Below, piece after piece: positions 43,394-56,104 of a stretch of 64,000 bases of DNA; the stretch's first letter is position 1; each line of letters opens with the position of its first letter. Origin of the DNA: Forficula auricularia (taxonomy: Eukaryota; Arthropoda; Insecta; Dermaptera; Forficulidae); assembly GCA_024734495.1 (NCBI GenBank), contig JALMQS010000876.1, forward strand, positions 186,001 to 250,000, given 5' to 3'. The notes under the pieces are model-generated. The model searched no databases, was not told the origin of the DNA, and saw nothing but the letters and a program-made list of their open reading frames with translations. The position numbers were made by a program, and so were the translations under genes.

Positions 43394-44203
43394 CTAGCTG
43401 CAAGGCCCGCCTTCGGCGACCCTCTTGCTAGCCAGGGGCACGCCCCCGGACCCCCAACCCACGAACCCCCTCACCCCCCGTTCTCAACCACCGCCCCCAC
43501 CCCGCACCACCTCACTACGTCTCTGGACCCTCACCTGAACCCCCCACTCCACCCTGCACCACCCCACCCCCAGCAGGATCCCCCCGGACCCACCCCCGCA
43601 TCACCACCCCGGACCCCAACCCGCACCACCCCACTACGCCTCTGGACCCTCACTTAAACCCTCCACTCCGCCATGAACCCCCCGGACCCCACCCCGTGCC
43701 CTCCACCCCCGCACCCAGTTTTTTTCATTTCTAGCCTTCTAGTGACCCACAGATTATGTATACAAAATTTGGTTAAGTTGGCTCTAAGGGTAAGAATTTT
43801 CATATTTTGCCCCCCCCCTTTTTTTAGAGGAATTTTTTTGAACTAAAGTTGTCAGAAATCATATCCCGTAAACATTGCCATAAAGTTAATAATTTAGGAG
43901 TTATTTGATAATTTTCATTCGAGCGCCCCCTAAACCCCCTTATGAGATCAAAATTTCAAAACGTTATATAGCTACAAACGTAAGTTAGAACAAATCTGAT
44001 GTAAATATGAAATTTCATAATAATCCCTTGAGCCGTTTTTACGTGAATCGTGAGCAACTTTTCGGAAACGACGAAAACATACAGACAGACAGACAGGAAT
44101 TTTGTTGAGGGTGTTTTCGTTCATAACTTTTCTTGAAACGTGTGCAACCAAAATTTGGCGTGATTTGGAGCAATGTACAGACCAAACCTTAATTTTATAT
44201 ATA

Positions 44204-44235
<32 letters not shown>

Positions 44236-44240
44236 ATAGA
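43394..44240 (-). mobile_element. non-autonomous Helitron-like element
   Basis: Minus strand starts near 44240 with TCTATATTATTTATTT, includes GGTTTGGTCTGTACATTGCT, and ends GCCTTGCAGCTAG at 43394. The G-rich stretch at 43400-43720 equals that of the other copies. It abuts the composite palindrome at 44241. Confidence 0.65.
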
Positions 44241-45740
44241 TAAAGGGTCCCAGATAGCAATTTAAACTTGAATCCAACTTGCAACAAGTTTGATGTGTCA
44301 AAAGTGGAAGCTTGTGGCAAGTTTGTCAGTGGCATATATACACTTGAGGCAAGTTTGAATCAAACCTCCTAGTTTCCCAGCGACAAGCCTGCACGTTGTT
44401 TGTTTTTGCAAAGCATATGTAACTTTGACATAACATGCTTGCATGTTGTTTGTTTTTGCAAAGCATATGCAACTTTGTCTTAACATACTTGCAGGGTGTT
44501 TATTTTTTTAAAGTATATGCAACATTGACATAAGTAAGTTTAACCTACTAAAAGAAAATCGACTATAATTTAAAAAATCAGTTATTTACTTATTGTTCCT
44601 TGGAGAATGTCATCTTTAGGTGAATGTCATCAATAGACGATAGGTGCTTCTACCTTATTGGCTGATTCATTGTTAAATTAGAAAGAAGTAAATATTGGGC
44701 AGGAAAATACAAGGGAAAAAAATAACAAAAAACAAACCATTGATTTAATCTTTTTTTAATCCTTTTTATTTTATTAAAATTATAAAAAATCAAATAATAA
44801 AATATAAAAAAAACAACACTTTCTCTTTGTCATTTCTTAAATCTTATTTTGTATTTGACCTTTATTTTCTCTCTCTAGTCTGAAACAAATAAACAAGATT
44901 ACTATATAATATTTAAGACATAAAATTATTAGTGAATTATAGAGTTTTGTCAAACCATCAGATGCTGCAAGGAGCACTCATATATGTAATCTAAAACTTA
45001 CCTTCTTGTTGAACTTCCCTATGGATAAAGCAAAAATATTTCAGTACAGTAGATATAAAAATAGAGATTTAATAGAAGAATCTTAAGTTCAAAAAAATAA
45101 AAAAACATTAAATTATAGATAAATATATTATAAAAGTGGAAAACTTACCCATAACCTCTTTCTCTGTTATTTATTTAGATTTCTTGAAAAATAATAATAT
45201 GTATATAAAACTATTGATAATAAAATAAGGATTTTGGAGCTTATATGTCAATGTATAAATATAACTGATATTTCTTTTATTTCTTATATATTTAGGTATA
45301 TAAGTTGTTTTATTTTAAAAGTCCATTCGATTTTCGAGACATGTAAGCCACACTCTAGAATTAAATAAAAATAATTTTAATTTTAATTGATAATAATTTT
45401 AATAATACCTCGCAAGTATTCACGCCCGTTTGAATTCTGGATTAAAAAAAGTAGTTACTTTTTTTAGGAAATGCTTATAATTATATTAAAAATAAACTAG
45501 ATTGACAGTTTAACGGTTAACTAAACATAGACTAAACGAATAATATATTTGTGGCTAGATGGCGCCAACGAACAAGCAAGTAAGCAAGTTTGTAGCAAGT
45601 TAGATAAAAACTTAATAATTCACCCTTGAACATTCAAGATTGCTGCAAAATTACCACAAACTTATCTTGTCATATTTGACATGACAATTTAAATTCAAAC
45701 AAAAGTTAAGTTTGCGGCAAGTCCAATTGCTATCTGGGGT

Positions 45741-45904
45741 GCATAGTTTCACAGTGAATGAAATAAAACTCAAAGAGTGTTTATACAAACTCAATATATT
45801 TCGGATTATTAGTCCATCATCAGGAGTTTACATGATGGACTAATAATCCGAAATATAATTGAGTTTTATAAACCTCTTGAGGTACATTTCATTCACTGTT
45901 ATGC
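45741..45904. mobile_element. short palindromic unit with hammerhead
   Basis: GTTTCACAGTGAATGAAAT / ATTTCATTCACTGT ends; two inverted copies of GATGGACTAATAATCCGAAA. A related fragment is at 56105-56280. Confidence 0.65.
45789..45831 (-). ncRNA. hammerhead ribozyme motif, second family
   Basis: Minus strand: stem I AAACTC / GAGTTT perfect 6 bp, CTGATGA (45819-45825), stem II GGA / TCC with CTAATAA loop, GAAA, stem III AU/AU, cleavage U before GAGTTT. The plus-strand mirror copy has lost three bases of the core. Confidence 0.72.
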
Positions 45905-47330
45905 ACACCCAGATAGCTGGACTTGCCGCAAACAACTTGTTTAATTTAAATTGTCATGTATTTCAAAGATAAGTTTGTTAATTTTGCAGCGATACTTAGT
46001 GTTCAAGTGAATTATTAACTTCTAACTTGCTACAAACTTGCTTACCGCTTGTTCGTTGGCGCCATCTAGCCACAATATATTAATCCTTTAGTCTATGTTT
46101 AGCTCGTTAAACTATGTCAATCTGATTTATTTTTAATATAATAATTATATACATTTCCTAAAAAAGTAACTACTTTTAATCCAGAATTCAAGCGGGTGGA
46201 ATACTTGCAGTATTAAAATTATTATGAATTAAAATTAAAATTATTTTTATTTATTCAGAGTGTAACTACATGTCTCGAAATCGAATGGACTTTCAAAATG
46301 TTAGCTTATATACCTAAATATACAGAAATAAAAGAAATATCAGTTTATTTATACATTGTATATATATAAAATCCTTGTTTTATTATCAATAGTTTTATAT
46401 ACATATATGATATACATTATTCTTCAAGAAATCCTAGATAAATAACAGAAGATAAAGTTTCCACTTTGATAAAATATTTATCTATAATTTAATGTTTTTT
46501 TATTTTTTTGAACTTAGATTCTTCATATTAAATCTCTATTTTATTCTGCTGCTGAAATATTTTGCTTCATCATAGGAGTTTCAACAAACATAGTTCCGCA
46601 TATATATGCCATATACACATCTGTGTTTGACAAAATAATTCACTAATAGTTCATGTCGTAAATATTATATAGTAATCTTGTTTAGTTTCAGACTAGAAGA
46701 AGAATAAAGGTCAAACACAAAATAAGATTTAAGAAATGACAAAGAAGAAAGTGTTTTTTTTTTTTTATATTTTACATTATTTTTATTTTTTATAATTTTA
46801 ATAAAATAAAAAGGTCAAGAGCTTAAATCAGTGGTTTGTTTTATTGTATTTTTTGCTTATATTTTCACTGCGAGAATGTTACACTTCTTTCTAATTTAAC
46901 AAATGACAGTCAAAACCAATAAGGCAGAATCACTATATCGTCTGTTGATGGCAACATGCAAGATCATTATAGAGAACAATAAGTCAAATAACTGATTTTT
47001 TAAATTATAGTCAAATTTTCTTTTTAGTAGGTTAAACGCATGCTCAATGTTGCATATACTAAAAAACAAACGCACTGTTCTAGGTATAAGCGAGACAAGG
47101 TTGCATATGCTTGCTTAAAAAACAACATGCAGAAGCATGTTAATCCGGTAAAGTTTACGCTTTTGCTAAGATGGCGGCAAGCAATCGTCGCTGGGAGCTT
47201 CTCATACTAGGAGGTTCGGTTCAAACGCACTCGAAGTAATACACTATGCCACAAGCTCCACTTTTGACACATCAAACTTGTTGCGAAGTTGGATTCACGT
47301 TTTAAATTGCTATCTGGGCACCCTTTACTT

Positions 47331-47642
47331 TATTAATTAATATCAATGTTTCACCTAAAACCTACACTACTTTCTCTAAGTAAAACTGAATATATTATTC
47401 TAACAAATATTAGTTCTTCATCAAGATGGTGAGTGTCTTTCAATGAAAAAAATAAAATAATGATCATTTCTCCACCCTTTCCCAATCTACCATATGTAAA
47501 AAATTCATTTTTAATTGCAATTATTTCATGTTTGATGTAGTAAATCGTCTTCAAATTTTAACAGTGTGTTTATTATGCTTTTAATGACTTATATTCCAAA
47601 AGTTTCGTAGACTTCTTGAATTTTTGCATTTGTGAAAGAACT
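47331..47642. other. intergenic, no gene seen
   Basis: TTTCACCTAAAACCTACAC is shared with 56290-56320. A 67-codon minus-strand open frame has no motif. Confidence 0.3.
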
Positions 47643-47797
47643 ACCTTAAAAACCCGAGTGCATAAACACCTACGTCTCCACCCTCTCACTTAATCAACTT
47701 TTCCTTCTCTTCGGTAATGCAAGGGTCTTTCGAGATCCATAGGGGCTGCGTCTTTACTGGTGCACCCCTTCTTGCATTCGATTGCATTAAAAAAAAA
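47643..47797 (+). mobile_element. LINE 3' tail
   Basis: AAACCCGAGTGCATAAACAC ... GATTGCATTAAAAAAAA, closely matching 7438-7585. Only the 3' end is present, as expected of 5'-truncated LINE insertions. Confidence 0.65.
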
Positions 47798-47813
47798 TAA
47801 GTAGGCCCTAGAG

Positions 47814-48646
47814 CAGTGATTCTCAACCATTTTCCCATCGCGGAACACTTTTAATGATTTACAAATTTGTCGGCACACCAAAGATGTAATAAAATTTTTA
47901 AATAAGCTTTAAACCTTCAATCGCAAGAAAGAAAAATATGAAATAAATAAGAAAATTATACTATGGCTTCAAAATGAAAACTTAGAAAATAAACATCATC
48001 GCTGTAGTTTTATAAATACAACATTACCAATCTATTGTAGAATGAACAAACAAGTCATAAATCAGGGACAAACTTTTTTGAATAATTGTATCCGATACAT
48101 ACGATTCACAATTATGTTTATGTAAATGAAATTACTTGCATTGTATTAACTCGTCTTCTATATATGGTAAAAATGTTCAGATATATTTATATTCAAATAA
48201 TTTATAAGTAATTCTTAATTTTTAGAGGCTTGGCGGTACACTTGTGGCCGCCTCCGTGGTGTAATGGTCAGAATAACTGGCTGGCAACCCGGAGGTCTCG
48301 GGTTCGATTCCCGGCTATACCCAGACATTTTTTCTGTAAGTATAGGGTCTGGTAATAAAAATTAAGTGGGAGATAAATTTAACCGAATTTATCGCGCGGA
48401 GAATTTACCACTGCTCGAAGCCCCTAAAACCTTAGTAAATTGGATATTGAATTGTATCTAAGTTTCTGAGATTGGCTCGTGATCCCGGCTTCTTTTCCTT
48501 CTACTCTGTTCTTTTCACGATGGAGGGGCCAGCCCATACAGGCCTTTAAGAGATCCACCTTCTGGTGTATCTCCTTCTCACATCAATATCATTAAAAAAA
48601 AAAAAAAACCACTAATGTGCCGCGGCACAGTTGTTGAGAACCACTG
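47814..48646. mobile_element. hAT element with 8-bp target duplication
   Basis: CAGTGATTCTCAACCATTTT and GTTGAGAACCACTG are the inverted ends; CCCTAGAG repeats at 47806-47813 and 48647-48654. Includes a SINE at 48246-48608. No transposase recognised. Confidence 0.88.
48246..48608 (+). mobile_element. tRNA-derived SINE, family 2
   Basis: tRNA-like head with A-box TGGTGTAATGG (48257-48267) and B-box GGTTCGATTCC (48301-48311), a 280-nt unrelated body and a 17-A tail (48592-48608). Nested in the hAT element. The head is not a functional tRNA because the acceptor stem does not pair. Confidence 0.8.
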
Positions 48647-49149
48647 CCCTAGAGGGTCAATCATTTTGATCAAAAGATTGAGACAATCATTGAGGAGCGC
48701 TTCAATCATCCCCTCAATCAACCTAAATCTTTTAATCAAAATTCATTCGTAATGGAGTTTCGATTAGATTTCAGTGTTGGAAGCTAGCAGAATGTCCTCC
48801 ATGGTTGCTGCCGAGTGCGTGGATTGAGGGAAAGATTGATCAAAACCCTTCTAGTCGGTCATGCGCCTCTTCAATTATTTGCGTCAATCAAACTTTCTAT
48901 CAATCACCGTCAATGAATGACTCAAGCAACAAACGGGTTCCTAGACGGTCAACATGCTTGGCTCAATCATTTTGATCAAAAGATTAACCGCCTAGGGCCT
49001 CCTTTAAGTTAAAATTATTTCTTTCATCTCGAGAATTCTTTTGAATTGGATTATAGGTGATGAAATAAGGAACTTTGTTAATTTTTTTTAGTTTATTCAC
49101 GAAGTTTCGACTTCAAATCTTGAAACTGTTTTCAAAAAATAATAGTTTT

Positions 49150-49272
49150 AATTGAAAAGTTCTTCTTTTTGCCGAGGGTTTTAAAGAGTTGTTGATTCAT
49201 GAAGAGAAATCAATGAGGTTGTGCTCTGCTTGATGCAAATATACACACACACGCACATATATATATATTCCT
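49150..49272 (+). mobile_element. Penelope-like end fragment
   Basis: TTGTGCTCTGCTTGATGCAA followed by an ACACACGCACATATAT run, the module of 34285. Confidence 0.5.
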
Positions 49273-51118
49273 TCTGTATATATATAAATCTCGTGTGTCA
49301 CAATGTATGTTCTCAATGGACTCCCAAACCACTGAACCGATTATAATAAAATTCGCACACCATGTGCAGTTCAGTCAACTTGAAATAGGATAGTTTAATC
49401 AAATTATAGTCGCAATTTATGAATTTATTACTAATTATTTGTCTGTTATTATTTGACAGTCATTTGTGCAAATGATTCTAACGAATGTCGATACCTTTCG
49501 ACTGGGTTGACTAAGTAATCAATAGATGGCGCTGCTATGGTAAATCTACGAACGTGTCGCACCAGCTACATTTTAACGGCATAATTACCACGTGTTGTTG
49601 ACGCTATAAAATTAATTAAATTTGTTTCGTAGTGAACGAAATACCGTATAATTCAATTATTTCCACTTTTAAATTTTTTGGTGTTAGCATAGCCGGCCAC
49701 GTGTTACTTAGACTGAAGTGTAAATTGCATTCATATTATATATTAGAAGATATTAATACAGTTAAATTAAACCTGTTTTTACTTATTTGTGCTTCATTGA
49801 TCAAAAAACTTTATAATTTAATAATTTGAATCATGAATGGCTCAGTCAACGAGCGATTTTGGCAGCCAAAAACGTTGATGTTGACGAAATTAACTTTCCA
49901 GTTAACAGTTGTTACCAGGCGATCGATGTCTTTTAAATCAATCGATACTGTTGTTGATGAAAATGAAAGTATAAATTTTCCGATTGATTTTTAAATTCGT
50001 TGAGTATCCCTGGAATGCCACCACATAATCTTCGATTAAAGATTGGTTCCCCTATTATTCTCCTCAGCCAATTTGAATCCACCTCAATTATGTAACGGTA
50101 CGCGTTTGGTCATCAAAAAGATCACCGGAAACATTCTTGAAGCAACCATTTTGGCTGGGAAGTTTAAAGGAAAAATGGTCCTGCTGCCACGTATTCCGAT
50201 GATACCATCAGATTCCACCATACCCTTCAAAAGGCTACAGTTTCCAATTCGTTTAGCTTTCGCCATGTCTATAAATAAATCTCGAAGGTCAAACAATGTC
50301 CACCATTGTAGTTTTAGATTTGGAAAATGCATGTTTTTCTCATGGGCAACTATATGTTGCGTCTTTCCGTGTTGAGGAAACCGTCGAATCTATTTGTGTT
50401 AGCTAAAGACAGGTTAACCAAAAACGGTACCGATTGAATTGATAAATTAAATTCTGAAATTGAAGATAATTTATAATTCAAAAAATAGATATCAATGTTT
50501 AAAAGTTTAAGACTGTCTTGCCTACCTCATTTATGAGTTTCAGCATATGTTATTTATAATATTATACTGTAATATACTTATTTGTTATCAAAATTAAATG
50601 GAAATAATAAATCTGATAAATTTTTGTTGTATTGATTCTGCTTAATATCAAGTGCAAGAACATTTTTACTCAATTGTTCAACGTGCCCTTCCAAATCTCA
50701 ATCCAGTGAATCGGTATACCAACATCAGCATTTTCGTCTTTGCTCGTGCCGCTTCATAGTACTAAAGGGTTATTTAGTAGTAGAAAGTCAAATAAGGAGA
50801 TCACCATATTTCATTACAAATACTATCTGTGTGAAAAAGCATAGTGGACTCCGTGACTGATGCTCTCTTGTCGTTCCTCTTAGACAGTTCACTATGGCAC
50901 GTAATACAACAAAAACTTTAGCCACGGCAGCGCGTGGCCGGGTCAGCTCTTATATATATAAAAAAAAAAAAAAAAAAAAAAAAACAATTTACATAAAAGG
51001 TAATCAATTTTGGACATCCTCATTACGCACAATTTCCGAGACGCCGCCCGCCAGGGCAACCCGCCCGGAGAGACTAGCTGGACAGGCGTGCCGGAGGTTT
51101 CACGCCGGGTGCAGCTAG
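49273..51118 (+). mobile_element. Helitron with helicase remnant
   Basis: Starts near TCTGTATATATATAAATCTC / TCGTGTGTCACAATG. Ends with hairpin GGCGTG...CACGCC followed by GGGTGCAGCTAG and T. A decayed Pif1-like helicase C-terminus lies at 49938-50440. A 27-base A-rich run at about 50957-50984 breaks the 3' half. Confidence 0.85.
49938..50440 (+). pseudogene. Helitron Rep/helicase C-terminal remnant
   Basis: Reads SIDTVVDENESINFPIDF, stop, then after a frame change LNPPQLCNGTRLVIKK, ILEATILAGKFKGKMVLLPR, IPMIPSDSTIPFKRLQFPIR and LAFAMSINKS. This is the last part of the Pif1-like helicase of Helitrons. Expected QGQ(S/T) and VACSR motifs are frameshifted. At least three lesions, so dead. Confidence 0.85.
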
Positions 51119-51129
51119 TATATATATAT

Positions 51130-52500
51130 ATATGTACAGGGCCTGAGGGAGGGGGGGGTAAGAGTGGCAAGCTGCCCCAGGCCTCATAATTTTAGGGGGC
51201 TCATAATAATAATAACTGAAGAAGCGCTCAAAGTACAATGTTATATTTTCTTCTTCTTCGTTTTTTTCCTGACGGAAGAGTCGTGAGCCCAGACTTGCAT
51301 GTAACAGAGAAAATTTCTCCAAATCGTCGGTATTTGATTAAGAAAATTTAAATAATTTGGACTGCTTTTATCTAATGATAATATACTTATCATAATTAAA
51401 TATTATTTAATAGAATAATTAATAATAATTACATACCTTAAGTTTCATCTAAATTGGATATTAGTAGTCGCCTTGCTGCAATAAAGTTGAATTTAAAAAA
51501 AAAATCATTTTTTTGCAAAAAATCATAACTTTCATTCCATAAAATGAAACCACTCATCACAAAGCGATTCTTATCTCATTATCTAATTTTGTTACTTGAA
51601 CGTTGCTTGGACTACTTTTTTGTTAAAATGTGAACTTATAGATATCCTTTGACACCGGCAAAATATCATTTTTTCGCCAAAATTTCAGTTTTAAGCGTAA
51701 ATAAACCCTCATCACAAAACGGTTTCTCTCATTTTTTGAAATTTTATTTTGCCAAACGGATATTTTGAACCACTTTTTATAAACTAAGCTCTTTTATATT
51801 TATAGATGTCTACATTTTCGGACAGGATATGATCCTAATCTTGAAAAGCCTAATAGGAAAATGCTGGATATCTTTAAATCTAAGAAAATTATAAAGAATT
51901 GCTCAAGTGAACGTTCAATGTCATCAAAATTTCATAGAGAATGAAATTGAAATGGAAATTTTACATTTTCTGGGATGATTGGTTTTTCGTTTTTATGAAA
52001 AACTGCGATTTTGCCAAAAAAATTTGCAGTTTCAAACATAAACCTCATTGCAACATAAGTTACCGTATACAGTTAAGATGGATCTTTTGTTTCAATTTGT
52101 GAAAAGTTAATCATATAGAAATTATATGGGTGGTCTTTGTCGAAAAGTGCTCCTTCATGGTCAATAACTGGAAAAATCAAAAAAGTCTCAATTTTTAGGA
52201 TAGATATTCGAGAAGTTTTTGAATCTATAAATAATCAACTACTGGACCGAATTTTGCATATTTTTTTACTCGGCTCCAAATTTTATCACTCTGAATTTAC
52301 TATAGGACGATTATTTACAAAGTATGGACTGAATTTTTGAGTTATAAGCAAAAACTGGAAAAAGTCAAAATTTCGTAGTTTTTCAGCCTCGAAAGTTGTC
52401 TACATTTTCTAGTCACAAACTGGGATTTCGCTTACCACCATAGGCGATCCTAGAAAAATCCTTTTACGATCATCTCTATTTTTAGGCTAGTGTCAACTTT
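51130..52500. repeat. diverged interspersed repeat, copy 2
   Basis: Collinear blocks with 21240-22385 (see there). No coding capacity seen. Confidence 0.45.
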
Positions 52501-54090
52501 CTTAATTTTTCAATTCCAATTTAAAAATGAAAATATGTGATCTTTGTTTCCCAAAATGCCGTCGATAGATCTTAGTTAATTTATTTCATTTCTTTGTTCT
52601 TAAAAAAAATCTGTGAAAAGTACATTTTATTAATTTCTTTCTATTTTATTTAGAGTGACTGGATAAAAATGTCTTTGGTTTTTATCTTGGTAATAAATTG
52701 TTTAAAATACTAAAACTGATTTATTATTTACCACCTTTTACTTCAAATTAAATTAGGCATATTCTGAAAATGAAAAAAGAGGCGATAGGTGCTAGTCAAC
52801 ATCAGGAAGGGCGATGGAGCTACAAAGTTTGAACACTGCATTTGACTATTAGTGTTACTTTTTCTTACTATTTGAAGATTTACATTTGGCTATATTTCAC
52901 TGGCACCTAAATTTGAAAAATATTTTGAAATCAATTTAAAATAAAATATAAATATTTTGCACATATACAGGACACTTATAAATACTTACATGTGTATTCA
53001 AAGGTTTAAAAGTTGCATGAAAATCGATTTATTAGGGAATGTCATAATTGAAAAATGATTCATTTTATTGATATTTCCAAATTCAATTTGATCTTTTATT
53101 AAAACTTTATTTAAATGTAAAAACGATATTGAAAAATATATTAATTTTATAATTTCTAACTTTTTAATTTTGAATATTTTACTTTTTTTTTTTATAAAAA
53201 TTTCAAAAACTATCAACAAAGATATGACTGAATATGTTAGTTTAAGAGTTAATAGAACAAATTATATGATTTTACTTATGAAAATTTTGAAAACAATTTT
53301 ATTTAATAAGGTTTTATTGGTGGCTGTAATTTTTTGGACATGTAATAAAGCGTGTGATATAAGTATATTTTACCGAGGTTTGGTAGATGAATCTTATTTA
53401 TATGATTTTTAAAATTTAGTCACTGAAAGCAACATAATTTTATTTATATATTTTTTTCAATTTGTAAGATGATTAATTTTCTTAAATTAATTAATTTTGG
53501 AAATATTCTATTTTTAAAGTTATATGAAAATTATAAAATTACGAACACTATAATATTAAAAAAAATAATTACATTTATTTATTTAAATAAAATTTTAAAG
53601 ATACATTTGAAAATATTGCTGTGTATAGTAAATGATTAACTAAAACAAAAATGGTTATTAGAATTGTTCTTTTTATATAAAGGCTGAAAATAAGTCTTTC
53701 AGGCGATTCAAGAGTTTTATATTACATCGCTCCACTTTTATATTTTTATCAAATTCTTTAACTAGCTTTTTAACGGCTCAATTTTTATCAAGATAATCTG
53801 GTGATGTTTTATATTTCTATAATTAGCATCCTTTTCATATCATTCATATTCCTTAAGGATATCCTTTGCTCTTATGCTCCTACTATCATCTTTACTATTA
53901 GCTCAACTTGCTATCTAATTTTCATCTTCTATATTCTTTATTAATGGAAAGAAATTATATGTTCTTTTATAATAGTCAACATTATAATCATCTTGTAACG
54001 TTGACACGTTATTCATCATTTAAAATTGTTGTATAAAGGAGTTAAAATTCACGGGATATACTTCTAATTCAACGAGCATAGTTTGAGCAC
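52501..54090. other. intergenic, little recognisable
   Basis: 52960-53042 matches the right end of MITE family B (ACACTTATAAATA, CGATTTATTAGGGAA). An 80-codon plus-strand open frame at 53170-53412 is AT-driven (Ile/Leu/Phe/Lys-rich), without motif or splice support. Confidence 0.35.
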
Positions 54091-54099
54091 GTCTCTTTC

Positions 54100-55652
54100 T
54101 CCTCTTCAAAAAATGATATTCACATTTTTGTTTTGATTCATTTATCAGTCGATCTGCATTTGGTTTTGAGGATCTGAACTTGTTTCAGAAATAAGTAAGT
54201 GACCAACGTGCCTTTAGTGGTAGTTGAGCTGATGGTGAACACTCAATGTGATTAGGTGTTATTTTTTTGGACCGAATTTTAGATGAAGTGTTAATTTTAG
54301 GATTTATTAACTTCTGATTTTATTTCTAGTTTCTCACTAATTACATTCCGTCGGAAATAGCGTTAATGTTTTGAGGGAACTAGCGTAATCGATGATTTGA
54401 AGGCTAGGTTGCTGCTGAGTTTTTGATAATGAAGATTTGATGTTTTAGCAGGAGATCCATCCGCACCATCAAAATATTCAGGTCATTTAACCATGCCTGT
54501 TGTTGCAATAACCGAAGTTATTATTCCTAGTTAGGTTCTTGTCGAATGTCCTACTACTTGAAGATCCTCCTCCATCGCTGGAACCAGGAGGCGTCGAACT
54601 TTGAGATTTTCGCCGTTAAAACTTGTTTTTCATGTTCACACAATAAAATGATCTTGTGCTTGCATTCACATGGGGTAAGATGTAAAGTATTATCACCATT
54701 TGTGATATAGATTGAAGTGTATTAGTCAAATGGCTTCTATCATTTTCTGTTATACCTTCTTTTGCTAATCGATCAAATGACTCCTTTAACTTGTTGTAAA
54801 GTTTGATTGCTATGTAAATAGATGAATCTCTTAGTAAAGATCATATATAACATTTGATGAGACGACGATGATAAAATCCACTAAAACTGGTTCCCATAAG
54901 AGCTGAATATCACACAGCTCATGTCAGTAGTTAACACTCGTAGTATGGTTGCACATTCTCGCTTCCAATGGCTTTAATACCACGTAGTTTGGATTTCGCA
55001 GTACAAATATTTTCTTTGATTCATTTATCGGTCGATCTACATTTGAACTTTTGAGATCTAGACTTGTTTTAGAGGAAATAAATGGTAATAACGTGTTGCT
55101 GGTGGTGGTTGAGTTGATGGTTGAAACCTCAATGTGATTAGGTGTTATTTTAGATGAAGTGTTAATTTTGGGATTCTTAACATGAATAATGTTGTTGTTA
55201 TTATTATTAGATAATGTTCGTGTATAGAGGCGCTTCTCTTTCACTAATGAACCAAAGACTTTGCCGAGTAGTTCCGTTTGTTCTAGGCACTTGTTCGGGT
55301 CCGATAGTTCTTTCTCACTCATTGGAATTCGAGGAATATTAACTTCTGATTTATTTCTGGTTTCTCACTAAGTACATTCCCGTCGGAAATGGCGTTAATG
55401 TTTTGAGACTTAGAGTAATCAGTGATTGCGCTAGGTTTAACAAAGGTTTTGATAGTTAGAGATTCGCTGTTTTTAGCAGGAAGCATCGGACCTTCAAAAT
55501 ATCCGAGTCGTTTAACCGTGCCTGTTGTCGCACTTCATTTTAACAACATTTGGTGAGAACTCCACGACGATGATGATGAATGGACAAGCTTTTTCGGTCG
55601 TGTGGTGATTCGTAAAATTCCATTAATAGCTGGTTCCCCCATTTTCTGAAAA
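54100..55652 (-). pseudogene. duplicated coding-like region, product not recognised
   Basis: Two diverged tandem copies on the minus strand (55652-54924 and 54910-54100). Copy 1 starts after an acceptor-like TTTTTCAG with MGEPAINGILRITTRPKK, then shifts to KRLGYFEGPMLPAKNSESLT and SQNINAISDGNVLSEKPEIN, then to a 132-codon frame (54924-55322) with NNNNNN, SSKTSLDLKSSNVDRPINES and FVLRNPNYVVLKPLEARM. Copy 2 repeats blocks such as INESK/DRLINES and has extra frames (SSIYIAIKLYNKLKESFDRL; SSTPPGSSDGGGSSSSR). Each copy needs several frame changes. Low-complexity Ser/Asn segments make chance open frames likely, but the block-wise conservation argues for former coding DNA. Confidence 0.4.
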
Positions 55653-55669
55653 ATAAAATTTTTTAATTT

Positions 55670-55905
55670 AAAATCATCATCATTAGAATTTTATTTATTT
55701 TTCTTAGAAAGACGGAATGGTAAGCGAAATGAGTAGGTTATAATGAAAGGCCGTCCAAATTATTGAAATTTTCGTATTCAAATACCTACGTTTCGGAGAC
55801 TTTTCACTAAATTGAAAGATTTTTGTACCACGTGGCAATTTGTATATATTGAAGGAGACAATAAAAGAGTGTGTCTTCTGCTGGAATTATTTTAATATAT
55901 ATATA
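55670..55905. mobile_element. Penelope-like end fragments
   Basis: TTTCTTAGAAAGACGGAATG (as 15440) followed by TTGAAGGAGACAATAAAAGA (as 29298). Confidence 0.5.
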
Positions 55906-56104
55906 TAGGTAATTAATAATAGTTTTATCTAAAAATATCGAAGATAATCATCAATCTGTGACTATATGTGTTTGCTAAGAATGTATATTTATAAATTGAC
56001 AAATATGCAAAAAAATGACTTTGTTTGAGCACTGAGTAAGTCAACAAAGTTGACGAAATGTTGGCATAAAATAAAAAATACTTGCATAAGCTAATAAAGT
56101 AAAG

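Larger units (their letters stand above)
44241..47330. mobile_element. 3.1-kb composite palindrome
   Basis: Left arm 44241-45740 and right arm 45905-47330 are inverted copies. Each arm is itself bounded by GGGTGCCCAGATAGCAATTT-like ends (44245, 45724-45738, 45908-45920, 47305-47325), so two whole elements face each other. They flank a hammerhead-bearing unit. The left arm has three tandem 65-bp units with GTTGTTTGTTTTTGCAAAGC. No transposase seen. Confidence 0.75.
47804..49002. mobile_element. MITE split by a hAT insertion
   Basis: GGCCCTAGAG...GGTCAATC at the left and GATTAACCGCCTAGGGCC at the right are inverted once the hAT element is removed. TCAATCATTTTGATCAAAAG occurs near both ends. 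Interior is rich in TCAATCA. Confidence 0.65.

Noticed and set aside
43972..44486. Minus-strand open frames beside the palindrome
   Set aside because: They fall in Helitron-like and tandem-repeat DNA; translations have no family motif.
48251..48325. tRNA gene
   Set aside because: A- and B-boxes are good, but the acceptor stem does not pair and a SINE body with poly(A) follows.
53170..53412. Small membrane-like protein of 80 codons
   Set aside because: AT-rich composition explains the hydrophobic Ile/Leu/Phe bias; no relatives or regulatory context.
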